64,000 nt of DNA from Rariloculus sp963665575 (GCA_963665575.2 CAXXDW010000006.1:62001-126000), one strand, 5' to 3'. Positions 1 through 8,607 are shown, counted from the stretch's first letter. Program-made: numbers and translations. Notes: generated from the letters alone by a model not told the origin.

Positions 1-1
1 T

Positions 2-805
2 GAACTCGACGCAGACGGTCATGTGAACCAGCACCTGCAGTCCTTCGAGAAGAGTTTCTACGTCCTCGAGGGCGAACCCGTGCTCGTCCTCGGCGAGCGC
101 GCGTGGCGGCTCGGCCCCGGCGCTTGCGGACTGCTCCCGGTCGGCGTGACGCAGGCCTGGCTCGGCCCGGCGAGCGGCACAGCGAAGTGGATCGACATGA
201 ACACGCCGGTGCCGCGAGGCGAGAATTTTGCCGACGACACCTATTTTCTCGGGCCGCCGCCCGACCTCCCGATCGAGCCGCTCGACATTCGCGACCCGAC
301 CTCAAGGCACCTGTTCCGGATGGCCGACGACGACATCAGCGTCGAGGCGTTGCGCGCGACACAGACAACAGACGCGCCCAAGGTCGCGGCGAGCGTCGCG
401 ACGGGAGCGATCGTCTTCAGCGGCGTGGCCATGAAAATGCTCGTCGACGAGCGGCTCGACGCTGCGCTGCACACGATGTTCATGGTCGAATACGAGCCCA
501 AGGGCTGCGTTCACCCTCACAACCATCCGCTCGAAGAGGCCTACTACATCGTCGACGGTGAGGTGGAGGCCTGGGCTGATGACAAGAAATACCCGATGCA
601 GCCCGGCGATTTCCTCTGGGCTGGCGTCGGCTGCACGCACGCCTTCTACAACCGCAGCGATTCGGCCGTACGCTGGCTTGAAACCCAATCCCCGCAACCG
701 CCGGCCCGGCACGCGTACCGCTTCGTCCGCGACTGGGAGTACTTCGCCGAGCAATTGCAGGACCGGCGCGGCGCCGATGCGCCTGGAGCGACAAAGACGG
801 CGTAA
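2..805 (+). CDS. bicupin protein, (S)-ureidoglycine aminohydrolase-like (5'-partial)
   Basis: Two cupin domains in tandem. The first is cut by the window edge; the second (second half of the protein) carries a metal-binding cupin motif reading VHPHNHPLEEAYYIVDGE, followed by PGDFLWAGVGCTHAFYN. This bicupin layout resembles the ureidoglycine aminohydrolase (AllE/UGHY) family of purine-ureide breakdown. No other ureide gene is in the window, so the substrate is uncertain. A GTG at 23 could be mistaken for the start, but the frame is open to base 2 and the upstream codons (ELDADGH) continue a cupin strand, so the true start lies outside the window. Confidence 0.75.
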   Translation, partial: ELDADGHVNQHLQSFEKSFYVLEGEPVLVLGERAWRLGPGACGLLPVGVTQAWLGPASGTAKWIDMNTPVPRGENFADDTYFLGPPPDLPIEPLDIRDPTSRHLFRMADDDISVEALRATQTTDAPKVAASVATGAIVFSGVAMKMLVDERLDAALHTMFMVEYEPKGCVHPHNHPLEEAYYIVDGEVEAWADDKKYPMQPGDFLWAGVGCTHAFYNRSDSAVRWLETQSPQPPARHAYRFVRDWEYFAEQLQDRRGADAPGATKTA

Positions 806-1018
806 CCGGCCACAAGCCCCGCGCTCGGCCGTAAAGCGATGGAAGGGCTGCATCTTGTCCGGGTTTTCCACCGGTTCATCCATCTTCCAACTGAACATCT
901 GCCCCTCGACGCGGTCCTGGGTGAAATCGATGTGGGCAACAACTCGGGCTTCGGCGTCGCGTTCACCTTCAACTGAGCGCAGTCCCGACCGCCGCATCTG
1001 GCCTGCACTCCAGCGCAA
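806..1018 (-). pseudogene. possible decayed coding fragment on the minus strand
   Basis: The gap between the bicupin gene and hipB reads on the minus strand as a stretch with normal protein composition, for example AHIDFTQDRVEGQMFSWKMD followed by EPVENPDKMQPFHRF. Third codon positions are mostly G or C, as in real genes here, whereas antisense shadow frames here are rich in Arg, Ala and Pro. The frame has no stop before running antisense through the bicupin gene, so an intact gene is unlikely. It may be the remnant of a gene cut by rearrangement. I do not recognise the family. Confidence 0.25.
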
Positions 1019-1047
1019 ACGCCGCTTGTTGCTTCCTGAACTGCTTG

Positions 1048-1098
1048 ATATGCTCTCAAGAGCAGATTAACGACTTTAATTTATCCTCAAGAGCATAT
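1048..1098. promoter_or_regulatory. probable hipB operator/promoter region
   Basis: ATATGCTCT (1048-1056) and AGAGCATAT (1090-1098) form a perfect 9-bp inverted repeat. The left half is itself a dyad, TGCTCT-CA-AGAGCA (1051-1064), and CTCAAGAGCA occurs twice in direct orientation (1055-1064 and 1086-1095). The right repeat overlaps the hipB start codon and the AT-rich DNA between could hold the promoter. HipB-type antitoxins are known to autorepress by binding such palindromes; binding here is inferred. Confidence 0.55.
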
Positions 1099-1438
1099 GA
1101 CAGCAAGAAACACACTGTTGGTCACGCCGCCGTACCCGGTCGAACAGGCTCTCAAGCGCCTCGGCTCGAACCTGCGCACGGCGCGGCTGCGCCGGAACCT
1201 CACGATCGAGGATGTCGCAGAAAAGATCGGAACCGGTCCTCGCCCCGTGTCCGATGCGGAGAAAGGCAAGCCCTCGACGAGCACGGCCGTATACATCGCG
1301 CTGCTGTGGGCTTACGACCTGCTCGACCCGTTGCGCGAACTTGCCGATCCCGCTCGTGACGAGGCAGGGCTTGCACGGGCCGGGTTGCGGGAACGGGCCC
1401 GGGCCCGCACGAGCGCGACGCTCGACAGCGATTTCTAG
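1097..1438 (+). CDS. hipB: HipB-like Xre-family antitoxin/repressor
   Basis: A 113-residue DNA-binding protein with a helix-turn-helix of the Xre/HipB type at about residues 24-60 (NLRTARLRRNLTIEDVAEKI). By family knowledge HipB neutralises the HipA kinase and represses its own operon. The gene sits nine bases upstream of hipA on the same strand, the standard toxin-antitoxin arrangement, and the repeats just upstream fit autoregulation. The Arg/Ala-rich C-terminal tail (about residue 85 onward) may be the flexible part that is proteolysed in such antitoxins; this is inference. Confidence 0.8.
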   Translation: MTARNTLLVTPPYPVEQALKRLGSNLRTARLRRNLTIEDVAEKIGTGPRPVSDAEKGKPSTSTAVYIALLWAYDLLDPLRELADPARDEAGLARAGLRERARARTSATLDSDF

Positions 1439-1447
1439 GGAACGGGA

Positions 1448-2722
1448 ATGAGCGAATGCTACGTCCATGTCGTCCTTCCGGGGGAAACGGAGTTCGTGGC
1501 CGCCGGGAGGTTCGATCTCGGCACGAACCGTCAGGGCGTACCGACGGGCCGATTCGTCTACGGCAGAAGCTATCTTGCTCGCGACAACGCCGTACCGATC
1601 GATCCACTTGAACTCAAGCTGGGACCCATGACCCGCCAGACAACGCTGCTCGGAGGCATGTTCGGAGCCCTGCGCGATGCGAGTCCCGATTACTGGGGGC
1701 GCCGTGTTATCGAAAAGCTCGGCGGCAAGCCGCAGCTCGAAGAAATCGACTACCTGCTTTTCTCACCCGATGACCGCGCGGGGGCGCTCGGTTTCGGCCG
1801 GCACGCCGAGCCGCCGGACCCGCGCCGCGAATTCAAACGGACGCTCGACCTCGAGGCGCTGCAGAGATCTGCCGACGCCATCGTCGCGGACGAAGACCTG
1901 CCGCAGGGCGACGCCGACGCCGCGCAGGTCCGGGAACTCATGTATGCAGGGACCTCCATGGGCGGAGCCCGCCCCAAGACAGTAGTCGAAGACGATAAGG
2001 GGCTCTGGATTGCCAAGTTCAATCGAATGGATGACAGGTGGAACCAGGCGCGCGCCGAATGCGCGATGCTCGCACTCGCCCGCGCATGCGGGATCAATGC
2101 GGCGCAAGCCCGCGTGGCTACGGTCGGCGACCGCGACGTGCTGCTGATCAGGAGATTTGACCGGGAGAAAACCGACTCGGGCTACCGCCGCGCGAGGATG
2201 CTGAGCGCCCTGACGCTGCTGCGTGCGGAAGACAGCTACACGGACCGCGAGAAATGGTCCTACGTACTGCTGGCCGAAGAACTGCGTCGGATATCAGCGC
2301 AACCGAAATCGGATGCACGGGAGCTCTTTCGCCGGATGTGCTTCAACGCACTGATTACCAACACCGATGACCATCCGCGCAACCACGCGGTAATCGCGAT
2401 GTACGATGACTGGCGACTCTCGCCCGCTTACGACCTGACGCCAGGCCCGCAGATCAGTCTGGAGCGCCGCGACCTTGCACTTAGCTGCGGCGACATGGGC
2501 CGCTACGCTCATGCACTCAACCTGCTCTCGCAACATGCGCGCTTCCTGCTCAAGCGTGAGCAGGCCGAAGCGATCGTCAACGAGATGCAAGCAATCGTCA
2601 CGGCGCGGTGGTACGAGATCGCCCGCGGGGAAGGGCTTTCCGAAAAGGACTGCCGCGCTCTCAAGGGCGCGTTCGCTTATCCGGGATTTCGGCTGGAGCT
2701 TGCGGCACAAACGGGGAGTTGA
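1448..2722 (+). CDS. hipA: HipA-like serine/threonine kinase toxin
   Basis: A 424-residue HipA-family kinase. Visible family motifs are a glycine-rich loop GTSMGGARPK at residues 168-177, the catalytic segment NTDDHPRNH at 305-313 (catalytic Asp about 307/308, metal-binding Asn312), and SPAYDLTPG at 325-333 with the second metal-binding Asp329. The N-terminal part matches the HipA N1 domain. Characterised HipA proteins phosphorylate aminoacyl-tRNA synthetases (GltX in E. coli) and cause growth arrest. Length and motifs suggest an intact toxin, cotranscribed with hipB. The target of this member cannot be told from sequence. Confidence 0.87.
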   Translation: MSECYVHVVLPGETEFVAAGRFDLGTNRQGVPTGRFVYGRSYLARDNAVPIDPLELKLGPMTRQTTLLGGMFGALRDASPDYWGRRVIEKLGGKPQLEEIDYLLFSPDDRAGALGFGRHAEPPDPRREFKRTLDLEALQRSADAIVADEDLPQGDADAAQVRELMYAGTSMGGARPKTVVEDDKGLWIAKFNRMDDRWNQARAECAMLALARACGINAAQARVATVGDRDVLLIRRFDREKTDSGYRRARMLSALTLLRAEDSYTDREKWSYVLLAEELRRISAQPKSDARELFRRMCFNALITNTDDHPRNHAVIAMYDDWRLSPAYDLTPGPQISLERRDLALSCGDMGRYAHALNLLSQHARFLLKREQAEAIVNEMQAIVTARWYEIARGEGLSEKDCRALKGAFAYPGFRLELAAQTGS

Positions 2723-2792
2723 CGACGTCTCCCGGGAACCGTTCGATCCGGGACAACTCCATTTGCCCCGGCTGTTGTCCGGATGCCTTCTA

Positions 2793-4436
2793 TCAGGCGG
2801 CAGCCTGCGCCCTGCCCTGCACGGCCCGCTGGTACGGCGCCGGGTCCGGCGGTGTTGCGGGCGTGTTGAAGAAACGCCGATGGATTTCGGTGTCGACGCT
2901 CTCGCGATAAAGATCGCGAGCTATGGCCATCACGAGCCTCGGGTGATCCGCGACGCTCGGGATGTCGCCGACCGGCTTGCCGAAACTCAGCATCGCGGAA
3001 AGGTTGAAGCAGTGAATGTTGCGCAGGTAATTCGCGTTTGTTCCTTCGCGAGCCAGGAACTCGAACCCGGGGCCAAGGTAGGGATGGATGGCGGCGGACG
3101 CACTGTCCTCGCCGGGCTCCGGCTCATAGCGGTCGCGCCATAGCTCGATGGATTCGTGGATCCCCGCGAGTTCAGGCTGCGCTGAGAGATCGATGCGATA
3201 ACCGGTTCCAGCGATCAAGTGATCGAACTGCCACGGCCCGCCCGGCGCGTTCGCTACGACCCTGCCGTCGGCGATCCTGACGTCGGACAACGAACTCTCG
3301 AGATGGACCCGGAAGTTGTCGAACTGCATGACGCGTTCGATCGAATCCATGGGAACCGTCGCCACGCCACGCTCGCGGGACACGAAATTGCGCCAGCGCA
3401 CGATGTCCGGCAACTCGTAGCTCAGCGCGAGCACGTTGGCGTGTCCGCGGTCGGGCGCCGGCGAACCGGGCGCTCGTGGCGCCGGGTAGCCGACGTAGGG
3501 CCGCCGGTTGAAGACGTGCACTTCGGCCGCACCGCTTTCAAGCGCGACCGCCGCCGCATCGAACGCCGAAGATCCCGCGCCGACAATGGCGATGTTCTTG
3601 CCCGCAAAGGTATCGAACCGTATCCGGCCTGCGGTATGCGTCCAGAACGCCGTCGGCAGTGCGCTCAGGAAGCCCGGCACATTGGGTCCGCCGGCGCCGG
3701 CATAGCCGTTCGCGAGCACGAGCTTGCGCGTCGTCTCGACACGGCGCTCGCCCTCGGACTCGAGGTGCAGGCGCAGGAAATCGCCTTGCGGCTCGATCTC
3801 AAGCAGGTTCGTACGGTAGCGGACTTCAATGCCGTTGGCCTGCTGGTACCAGTCCAGGTAGTCGGCCCAGGCCAGCGTCGGAATGCGGTCCAGAGCGTCG
3901 TAGGCGTCGGGGCCATTGAGCGTTTCGTACCAGGCCTGAAAGCTCAGGATCGGGTTCTCCTGCTCGGGGCCCGCCAGCGTCTTCGGTGTACGTAGCTGGT
4001 GCATCCGCGCGGTCGTTCGCCAGATTCCCGCCAGGCCCGGCTCGGCGCGGTCGATGATCTGGACGCCACCGACGCCCAGGCGCTTGAGTCCGTACGCGAT
4101 CGCCATGCCGCTCTGGCCGCCGCCCAGGATGACGACGTTGTGGTCGACGCCCGACCGGGGCCGCACCCAGTCGGCCGGGTCGCGCCCGCCCCAGCGCTGG
4201 GCACGCCCGATTTGCGTGGCGAGTCGTTCTTCGGCGTCCGCTGCCCGCGCGCTGGCCTGCGAGTCACCTGATGGGGTTTGTTGCGCGAACCCGGACCGGG
4301 TCCCGAGGCCGCCGACCGTCAACATGGCCGCCCCTGCGAAGAAGCCGCGCCGGTCGATCCGGTCGGGTACCGCGTTCGGCTCCGGTCGCGGTGCTATTCG
4401 ATCGGTCACGGAAGTCGGCTTGCGTTGGTCGCTCAT
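2793..4436 (-). CDS. Tat-exported FAD-dependent NAD(P)-binding oxidoreductase
   Basis: A 547-residue flavoprotein. The N-terminus has a twin-arginine signal (DRRGFFAGA, Arg29-Arg30, then a hydrophobic stretch ending near residue 52), so it is probably exported folded with its cofactor. A first dinucleotide fold with GGGQSG at 105-110 should bind FAD; a second, VGAGSSA near 285-291, should bind NAD(P)H. This two-fold layout is that of flavin-containing monooxygenases and lysine/ornithine N-monooxygenase relatives. The substrate is unknown. It reads in the same direction as the serine hydrolase gene upstream of it (52-bp gap), so the two may form an operon. Confidence 0.78.
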   Translation of the reverse strand: MSDQRKPTSVTDRIAPRPEPNAVPDRIDRRGFFAGAAMLTVGGLGTRSGFAQQTPSGDSQASARAADAEERLATQIGRAQRWGGRDPADWVRPRSGVDHNVVILGGGQSGMAIAYGLKRLGVGGVQIIDRAEPGLAGIWRTTARMHQLRTPKTLAGPEQENPILSFQAWYETLNGPDAYDALDRIPTLAWADYLDWYQQANGIEVRYRTNLLEIEPQGDFLRLHLESEGERRVETTRKLVLANGYAGAGGPNVPGFLSALPTAFWTHTAGRIRFDTFAGKNIAIVGAGSSAFDAAAVALESGAAEVHVFNRRPYVGYPAPRAPGSPAPDRGHANVLALSYELPDIVRWRNFVSRERGVATVPMDSIERVMQFDNFRVHLESSLSDVRIADGRVVANAPGGPWQFDHLIAGTGYRIDLSAQPELAGIHESIELWRDRYEPEPGEDSASAAIHPYLGPGFEFLAREGTNANYLRNIHCFNLSAMLSFGKPVGDIPSVADHPRLVMAIARDLYRESVDTEIHRRFFNTPATPPDPAPYQRAVQGRAQAAA

Positions 4437-4487
4437 GCCGTAATCCCCTCAATTCGGTTCGTGTTGATCCTGGATAGCCGGCGGCGG

Positions 4488-5735
4488 CTACTGCAGGTGC
4501 CTGTAGACCCTCTCTTCGAAGCCCTGCAACGCCTCGATCGCGGTATCGTCGTAGAAGGGCAGGTACTGCATAAGCAGCACGGTGCCGATGCCGGTTTCCG
4601 GATCGATCCAGAACTCCGTATTGAAGATGCCCGCCCAGCTCAGGCTGCCCGGTGAGCGCATGGTGGTGGAATCGTGCTCGGCGGTAATCTGGAACCCCAA
4701 TCCGAACGTGTCCGTTCCCGCGCCCAATGGGAACGGGCGCGACATGGAAGAGTTTGGGGCCGGCATGAGCTGCACGCGCAGCTCGCCGATGTGATTCTGC
4801 GCCATGAGGTCGACGGTACCTGCCCGCAGGAGACGGACGTCGTCGTCGCCAAGTCCCTTGTTGAGGATCATGCGCATGAAGCGAGCGTAATCCGGGGCAG
4901 TGGAGAACAGTCCGCCATCGCCGCGCACCGGCTCGCTGACCGTACCCTCGGGGTTCGGCTGCTCGACCAGTCCGTTCTCGACGGTTGTATGCAGCGTGAC
5001 CAGTCGGGCATTGTTTTCGCTTGGCACAACGTAGCCGGTATCGGACATTTCGAGAGGCGCAAGGATGCGTTCCCGCAAGAACTCATCCACTCGCTGCCCC
5101 GAAATCGTCTCGACAAGGTCGCCCAGCACACGGGTGCTCTCGCCGTACGTCCACCTTGATCCCGGGTCGTGAAGCAGCGGGAAGCCAAGGGCAGAGGCCG
5201 GCGGAATCTCACCGCGCAGCAGCGGATACAGAATGTCACTGAAGATGTCGTAGCCGAGCCCCGAGGTATGCGTTTGCAGGTGACGCACCGTGACCTCGCC
5301 GTTCGCTGGCCGGGACGTGAAACTATTGTCATCAGGGTCGAACGCTTCGAAGACTTCATCCGGCACGTGGCCCGGGAGGTAGGTTGAAACGGGGTCGTTG
5401 AGTTCGAGTTCGCCGTCCTCGATCAGCATCATCACGGCCAGCGAAGTCATCGGCTTGGTCATCGACGCGATCCGGAAGATCGAGTCCACGCTCATCCGCC
5501 GCGCCTGTGCAACGTCCTGGCTGCCGAACGCACCGGAATAAATGATCTCATCACGGTTGGTGACCAGGGCTACGAGCCCCGGAATGCGGGTATCGCGCAC
5601 CACCTGGTCCAGATACTCGTCGATCGCCCGCTGCCCGCGGTCCGGAATCGAGGGAGCCTGGGCGTAGCTGTTCGACGCAAGGAATACGACGGCCAGGTTG
5701 GCGGTCAAGCCACGAATCCATCCTCTGCGCTGCAT
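4488..5735 (-). CDS. secreted serine hydrolase, beta-lactamase class C/esterase family
   Basis: A 415-residue protein of the class C beta-lactamase-like serine hydrolase family, which includes esterases and D-aminopeptidases. The catalytic SxxK motif is SMTK (Ser91, Lys94), followed by a Tyr-containing segment WTYGESTR that supplies the general base. I chose the ATG at 5735 because GGAGAG lies just upstream and it opens directly into a signal peptide ending AQA; longer in-frame starts at 5756 and 5789 lack this. Most relatives with this sequence style are esterases rather than true beta-lactamases, so a resistance role should not be assumed. Confidence 0.8.
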   Translation of the reverse strand: MQRRGWIRGLTANLAVVFLASNSYAQAPSIPDRGQRAIDEYLDQVVRDTRIPGLVALVTNRDEIIYSGAFGSQDVAQARRMSVDSIFRIASMTKPMTSLAVMMLIEDGELELNDPVSTYLPGHVPDEVFEAFDPDDNSFTSRPANGEVTVRHLQTHTSGLGYDIFSDILYPLLRGEIPPASALGFPLLHDPGSRWTYGESTRVLGDLVETISGQRVDEFLRERILAPLEMSDTGYVVPSENNARLVTLHTTVENGLVEQPNPEGTVSEPVRGDGGLFSTAPDYARFMRMILNKGLGDDDVRLLRAGTVDLMAQNHIGELRVQLMPAPNSSMSRPFPLGAGTDTFGLGFQITAEHDSTTMRSPGSLSWAGIFNTEFWIDPETGIGTVLLMQYLPFYDDTAIEALQGFEERVYRHLQ

Positions 5736-5822
5736 CAGTCTCTCCGATTGCCACATGCCTTTTCTGGCCTGGTCCGAGTCGAGCCTCACCGACTTTATCG
5801 CTTGCGTTCAGTAACGGTTGAC

Positions 5823-5873
5823 CGTCCGGACGAACTTCGTCTCACGCGCGGCGTGAGAGCGTGCTCACGAGCA
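5823..5873. promoter_or_regulatory. cluster of three palindromes between divergent genes
   Basis: Three perfect palindromes lie within 51 bp of the divergent intergenic region: CGTCCGGACG (5823-5832), TCTCACGC-gcg-GCGTGAGA (5840-5858) and TGCTC-ac-GAGCA (5862-5873). They sit between the starts of the serine hydrolase (minus) and the SnoaL-like gene (plus), where a dimeric repressor or activator would be expected. No adjacent regulator gene is present, so the protein that reads them is unknown. RNA hairpins in the hydrolase leader are an alternative. Confidence 0.4.
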
Positions 5874-6044
5874 AGCGCATGATGGAGCGTCCCGTTTCGT
5901 TTGTGTTGGCGTCGGCTGAACCGAAGACGAGCGAGTATATCAGCCGCATGATGCGTCTCTTGAATGCCGGAATGCGACATTGTCGGAACCTGTGTCCAAC
6001 CCGATTGACTAAATATGCAAAGGAGTTTCATAAGGAAAGGAACA

Positions 6045-6500
6045 GTGAAAGCAACGAAATATCTCTATGCGCTCGCCGCCGCCGCCACAATCTGGCTGGC
6101 CTCCTCCGGCGGTCACGCGCACTCGCTGTCGCATGCCGAGGCCCTTACCGACCTCTGGGTTGACGCCTTCAACAGCCGCGACCGAATTGCATTGGCGGCG
6201 CTCTACCGCGAGGACGCGGAACTCGCGCAACACAATGCACCGACGCTGGTAGGCCGCGACCACATCGGGATATTCTGGGCGCGCCATCTCGCCAAAGGCG
6301 CTACCAGGACCCTGGCGACGGTCACGAGCACGCTCGACGGCACGGACTTTACCCTCGTGCACGGGACCTATCGGGTGATCGACCGCGACGGCAGGCACGC
6401 CATCCGATCCGGCGAATTCGCCCAGATCTGGAGACTTGACGCCGGCGAGTGGCGCATCGATCGCGACATCCGGTCCGACGACGGCGAAAAACACGAATAG
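6045..6500 (+). CDS. secreted SnoaL/DUF4440-like protein
   Basis: A 151-residue protein with an N-terminal signal peptide (YLYALAAAATIWLASSGGHA) followed by a SnoaL-like/DUF4440 alpha+beta cone fold: a helix with LTDLWVDAFNSRD, then strands ending EWRIDRDIRSDD. Members of this superfamily serve as small isomerases, cyclases or ligand-binding proteins, and activity cannot be assigned. I prefer the GTG at 6045, preceded by AAGGAAAGGA, over an ATG at 6015 that has no ribosome-binding site and would add ten residues before the signal peptide. Confidence 0.68.
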   Translation: MKATKYLYALAAAATIWLASSGGHAHSLSHAEALTDLWVDAFNSRDRIALAALYREDAELAQHNAPTLVGRDHIGIFWARHLAKGATRTLATVTSTLDGTDFTLVHGTYRVIDRDGRHAIRSGEFAQIWRLDAGEWRIDRDIRSDDGEKHE

Positions 6501-6531
6501 TCCGGTCCTCTCCCCCGCCAATGGACTGTTC

Positions 6532-6563
6532 GCCCCCGGTCGGGCTCTGCCCGGTCGGGGGGC
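6532..6563 (+). terminator. strong stem-loop downstream of the SnoaL-like gene
   Basis: GCCCCCG (6532-6538) pairs with CGGGG(G)GC (6556-6563), and an inner CGGG (6541-6544) pairs with CCCG (6550-6553) around a CTCTG loop. The long GC stem lies 31 bp after the stop codon, where a terminator is expected, but only a weak T run follows (CCTTCC), so an intrinsic terminator is not certain. Confidence 0.45.
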
Positions 6564-6680
6564 CTTCCTGCCCGAAGCGCGTATTTCGGGCGCCGGGCCT
6601 GCGTCATGACGTGCAAATTGACGCAGTGTGGCAGGCGTTAGCGGTAGCGGGATCTCAGCCCGCATCGGCGGCCTCCGTAC

Positions 6681-6686
6681 TATAAT
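6681..6686 (+). promoter_or_regulatory. perfect -10 box of phoU
   Basis: TATAAT matches the sigma70 -10 consensus and lies nine bases before the phoU ATG. A start site 6-7 bases downstream would put transcription initiation at or within 3 nt of the start codon. No Shine-Dalgarno sequence precedes the ATG, so phoU may be translated from a leaderless or near-leaderless mRNA. No clear -35 box or Pho box is visible at the expected spacing. Confidence 0.5.
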
Positions 6687-6695
6687 TGCGCCACG

Positions 6696-7436
6696 ATGGA
6701 AGTCGAAACCCTGAGCCAGCACACTTCCCGAAGCTTCAACAAGGACCTCGCGGGAATTCACAACCTCGTACTGACGATGGGCGGGATGGTCGAAGAGCAG
6801 TTCGACCGTGCCGTCAATGCGATCGCGGAGGCCGACAGCGAATTGGGCCTCGGCGTTGCGGAGTCGGACCGGCACGTGAACGAAATGGAAATGCGCATTG
6901 ATGAGGAGTGCCGCCGAATCCTTGCGACGCGGGCACCGGCGGCACGGGATTTGCGCCTCATAGTCGCGGCCATGAAGACGATTACGGATCTTGAGAGAAT
7001 CGGCGACGAAACTGAGAAAATAGGCCAGCTTGCCGCCCGCCTCGCGACGGTGAAGCGTCCGTCCACGAACTTCCGCGAACTTCGAAACCTTACCCACCAT
7101 GTCAAGGGGATGATTCGGGATGCACTGGATGCGTTTGCGCGGCTGGACGTAAAGCAGGCTCTGGAGGTCATGAAGGCGGACGAGATCGTCGATGAAGAGT
7201 ACGAGGCGATCAGCCGTCAGAGCCTGACATTCATGCTGGAGGACCCGCGCACCATAACCCGGGAGATGGAACTGTGTTGGGCCGCGCGTGCCCTCGAGCG
7301 AATCGGCGACCACACCAAGAATATCTGCGAGCATGCCATTTACATGGCTCACGGAACCGACATCCGACACTCCAGCCTGACGAGTGTCGAGTCGGAAATC
7401 AGTCTTGCGAGCAGCGCCAGGCAGACCATCCCCTGA
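6696..7436 (+). CDS. phoU: phosphate signalling regulator PhoU
   Basis: A 246-residue cytoplasmic protein with the two repeated three-helix bundles of PhoU. Hallmark segments are the N-terminal QHTSRSFNKDL start and the metal-cluster E/D-rich motifs DLERIGDETEKIGQLA in repeat 1 and ALERIGDHTKNICEHAIY in repeat 2. PhoU represses the PhoR/PhoB response when phosphate is ample and modulates Pst uptake. Here it precedes pstS, whereas the common enterobacterial order is pstSCAB-phoU. A full-length, apparently intact copy. Confidence 0.93.
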   Translation: MEVETLSQHTSRSFNKDLAGIHNLVLTMGGMVEEQFDRAVNAIAEADSELGLGVAESDRHVNEMEMRIDEECRRILATRAPAARDLRLIVAAMKTITDLERIGDETEKIGQLAARLATVKRPSTNFRELRNLTHHVKGMIRDALDAFARLDVKQALEVMKADEIVDEEYEAISRQSLTFMLEDPRTITREMELCWAARALERIGDHTKNICEHAIYMAHGTDIRHSSLTSVESEISLASSARQTIP

Positions 7437-7554
7437 CGAGATCGCGGTAACCGCAGCGATGTGAACGTCGCCGGTGCACCTTAATGATTCCTTAACATTC
7501 GACTGGCACGCTTTCTGACGTCAGCGTTTCACCAGGGATTCAGTGGGAGGCACG

Positions 7555-8607
7555 ATGGGAAAGTATTCCGCTTCGCTCGTTGCGTGCGTGTTCGGATTGG
7601 GGGCCGCGGTCCTGGTTCAGACGGCGAACGCGCAAGCCGCACGCGACTATATCAGCATCGTCGGTTCATCGACCGTGTACCCGTTTTCCACGGTGGCCGC
7701 GGAGCGATTCGGGCGCGCTACCGATTTCAGTACGCCCAAGATCGAGTCCACGGGATCCGGCGGCGGGTTCAAGCTGTTTTGTTCCGGAGCCGGTGTTCAG
7801 TACCCGGATATCACCAACTCTTCCCGGCGTGTGCGGCAATCGGAGATCGACCAGTGTGCCAGGAACGGTATCGCTGAAATCGTCGAGGTGAAGATCGGTT
7901 ATGACGGCATCGTACTGGCCAACGTCAATGGTGCACCCACGTACGAACTGACGCGCAAGCAGATTTATCTGGCGCTCGCAAAGGATGTCCCCGATGCCAC
8001 CGGCAGCAGCCTTGTCCCGAATCCCCACCGGAACTGGGGCGACGTCGACGCCGCATTGCCGAACATACGCATCGAGGTGCTCGGTCCGCCACCGACCTCG
8101 GGCACACGCGACGCCTTCGTGGAATTGGTCATGCTGGCCGGATGCGAGGCGTTCCCGATGATCGAAACGCTTGCCGACGATGCCCGCGACGCAGCTTGCT
8201 TCACGATGCGCGAGGACGGCGCCTTTATCGAGGCCGGTGAGAACGACAACCTCATCGTCCAGAAACTCGAAGCCAATCCCACTGCACTCGGTATTTTCGG
8301 ATTCAGCTTTCTCGACCAGAACCAGGACAAGGTCCAGGGCTCGCTCATCGACGGAGTCGCACCCGAATTCGACTCGATCGCCGATGGCAGCTATCCCGTG
8401 TCGCGCCCGCTGTACAGCTATGTCAAGAAGCTGCACGTCGGAGAAATCCCGGGAATCGAGGAGTTTCTGGTGGAGCTGACCAGCGAGGCCGCCTGGGGAG
8501 AGTTCGGTTACCTGTCCGACCGGGGACTGATCCCGCTACCGGACACCGAGCGCCGGACAGTGCTCGAGGCCGTGCGGAGACTGGACAACGTCAGCCTGCC
8601 CTACTGA
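7555..8607 (+). CDS. pstS: periplasmic phosphate-binding protein PstS
   Basis: A 350-residue substrate-binding protein. A signal peptide (LVACVFGLGAAVLVQTANAQA) is followed by the phosphate-site signature GSSTVYPFS and STGSGGGFK, then a second-lobe segment SGTRDAFVELV. It binds inorganic phosphate in the periplasm and delivers it to PstC/PstA. I chose the ATG at 7555 because GGGAGG precedes it; a GTG at 7543 in the same frame overlaps that ribosome-binding site. Insertions relative to the E. coli protein match the marine/alphaproteobacterial-type PstS. It is followed by pstC after 49 bp. Confidence 0.93.
   Translation: MGKYSASLVACVFGLGAAVLVQTANAQAARDYISIVGSSTVYPFSTVAAERFGRATDFSTPKIESTGSGGGFKLFCSGAGVQYPDITNSSRRVRQSEIDQCARNGIAEIVEVKIGYDGIVLANVNGAPTYELTRKQIYLALAKDVPDATGSSLVPNPHRNWGDVDAALPNIRIEVLGPPPTSGTRDAFVELVMLAGCEAFPMIETLADDARDAACFTMREDGAFIEAGENDNLIVQKLEANPTALGIFGFSFLDQNQDKVQGSLIDGVAPEFDSIADGSYPVSRPLYSYVKKLHVGEIPGIEEFLVELTSEAAWGEFGYLSDRGLIPLPDTERRTVLEAVRRLDNVSLPY

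Noticed and set aside
302..1018. 238-codon minus-strand gene covering the bicupin 3' half
   Set aside because: Most of it is antisense to the bicupin domain with clear cupin motifs; only the short intergenic part has coding-like composition.
4488..5735. Serine hydrolase as an antibiotic-resistance beta-lactamase
   Set aside because: The SxxK and Tyr motifs are shared with many esterases and peptidases of the family, and nothing in the context points to resistance.
7499..7521. Possible Pho box upstream of pstS (CTGGCAC...CTGACG)
   Set aside because: The two half-sites are one base off the required spacing and the second is poor, so I do not claim PhoB binding.
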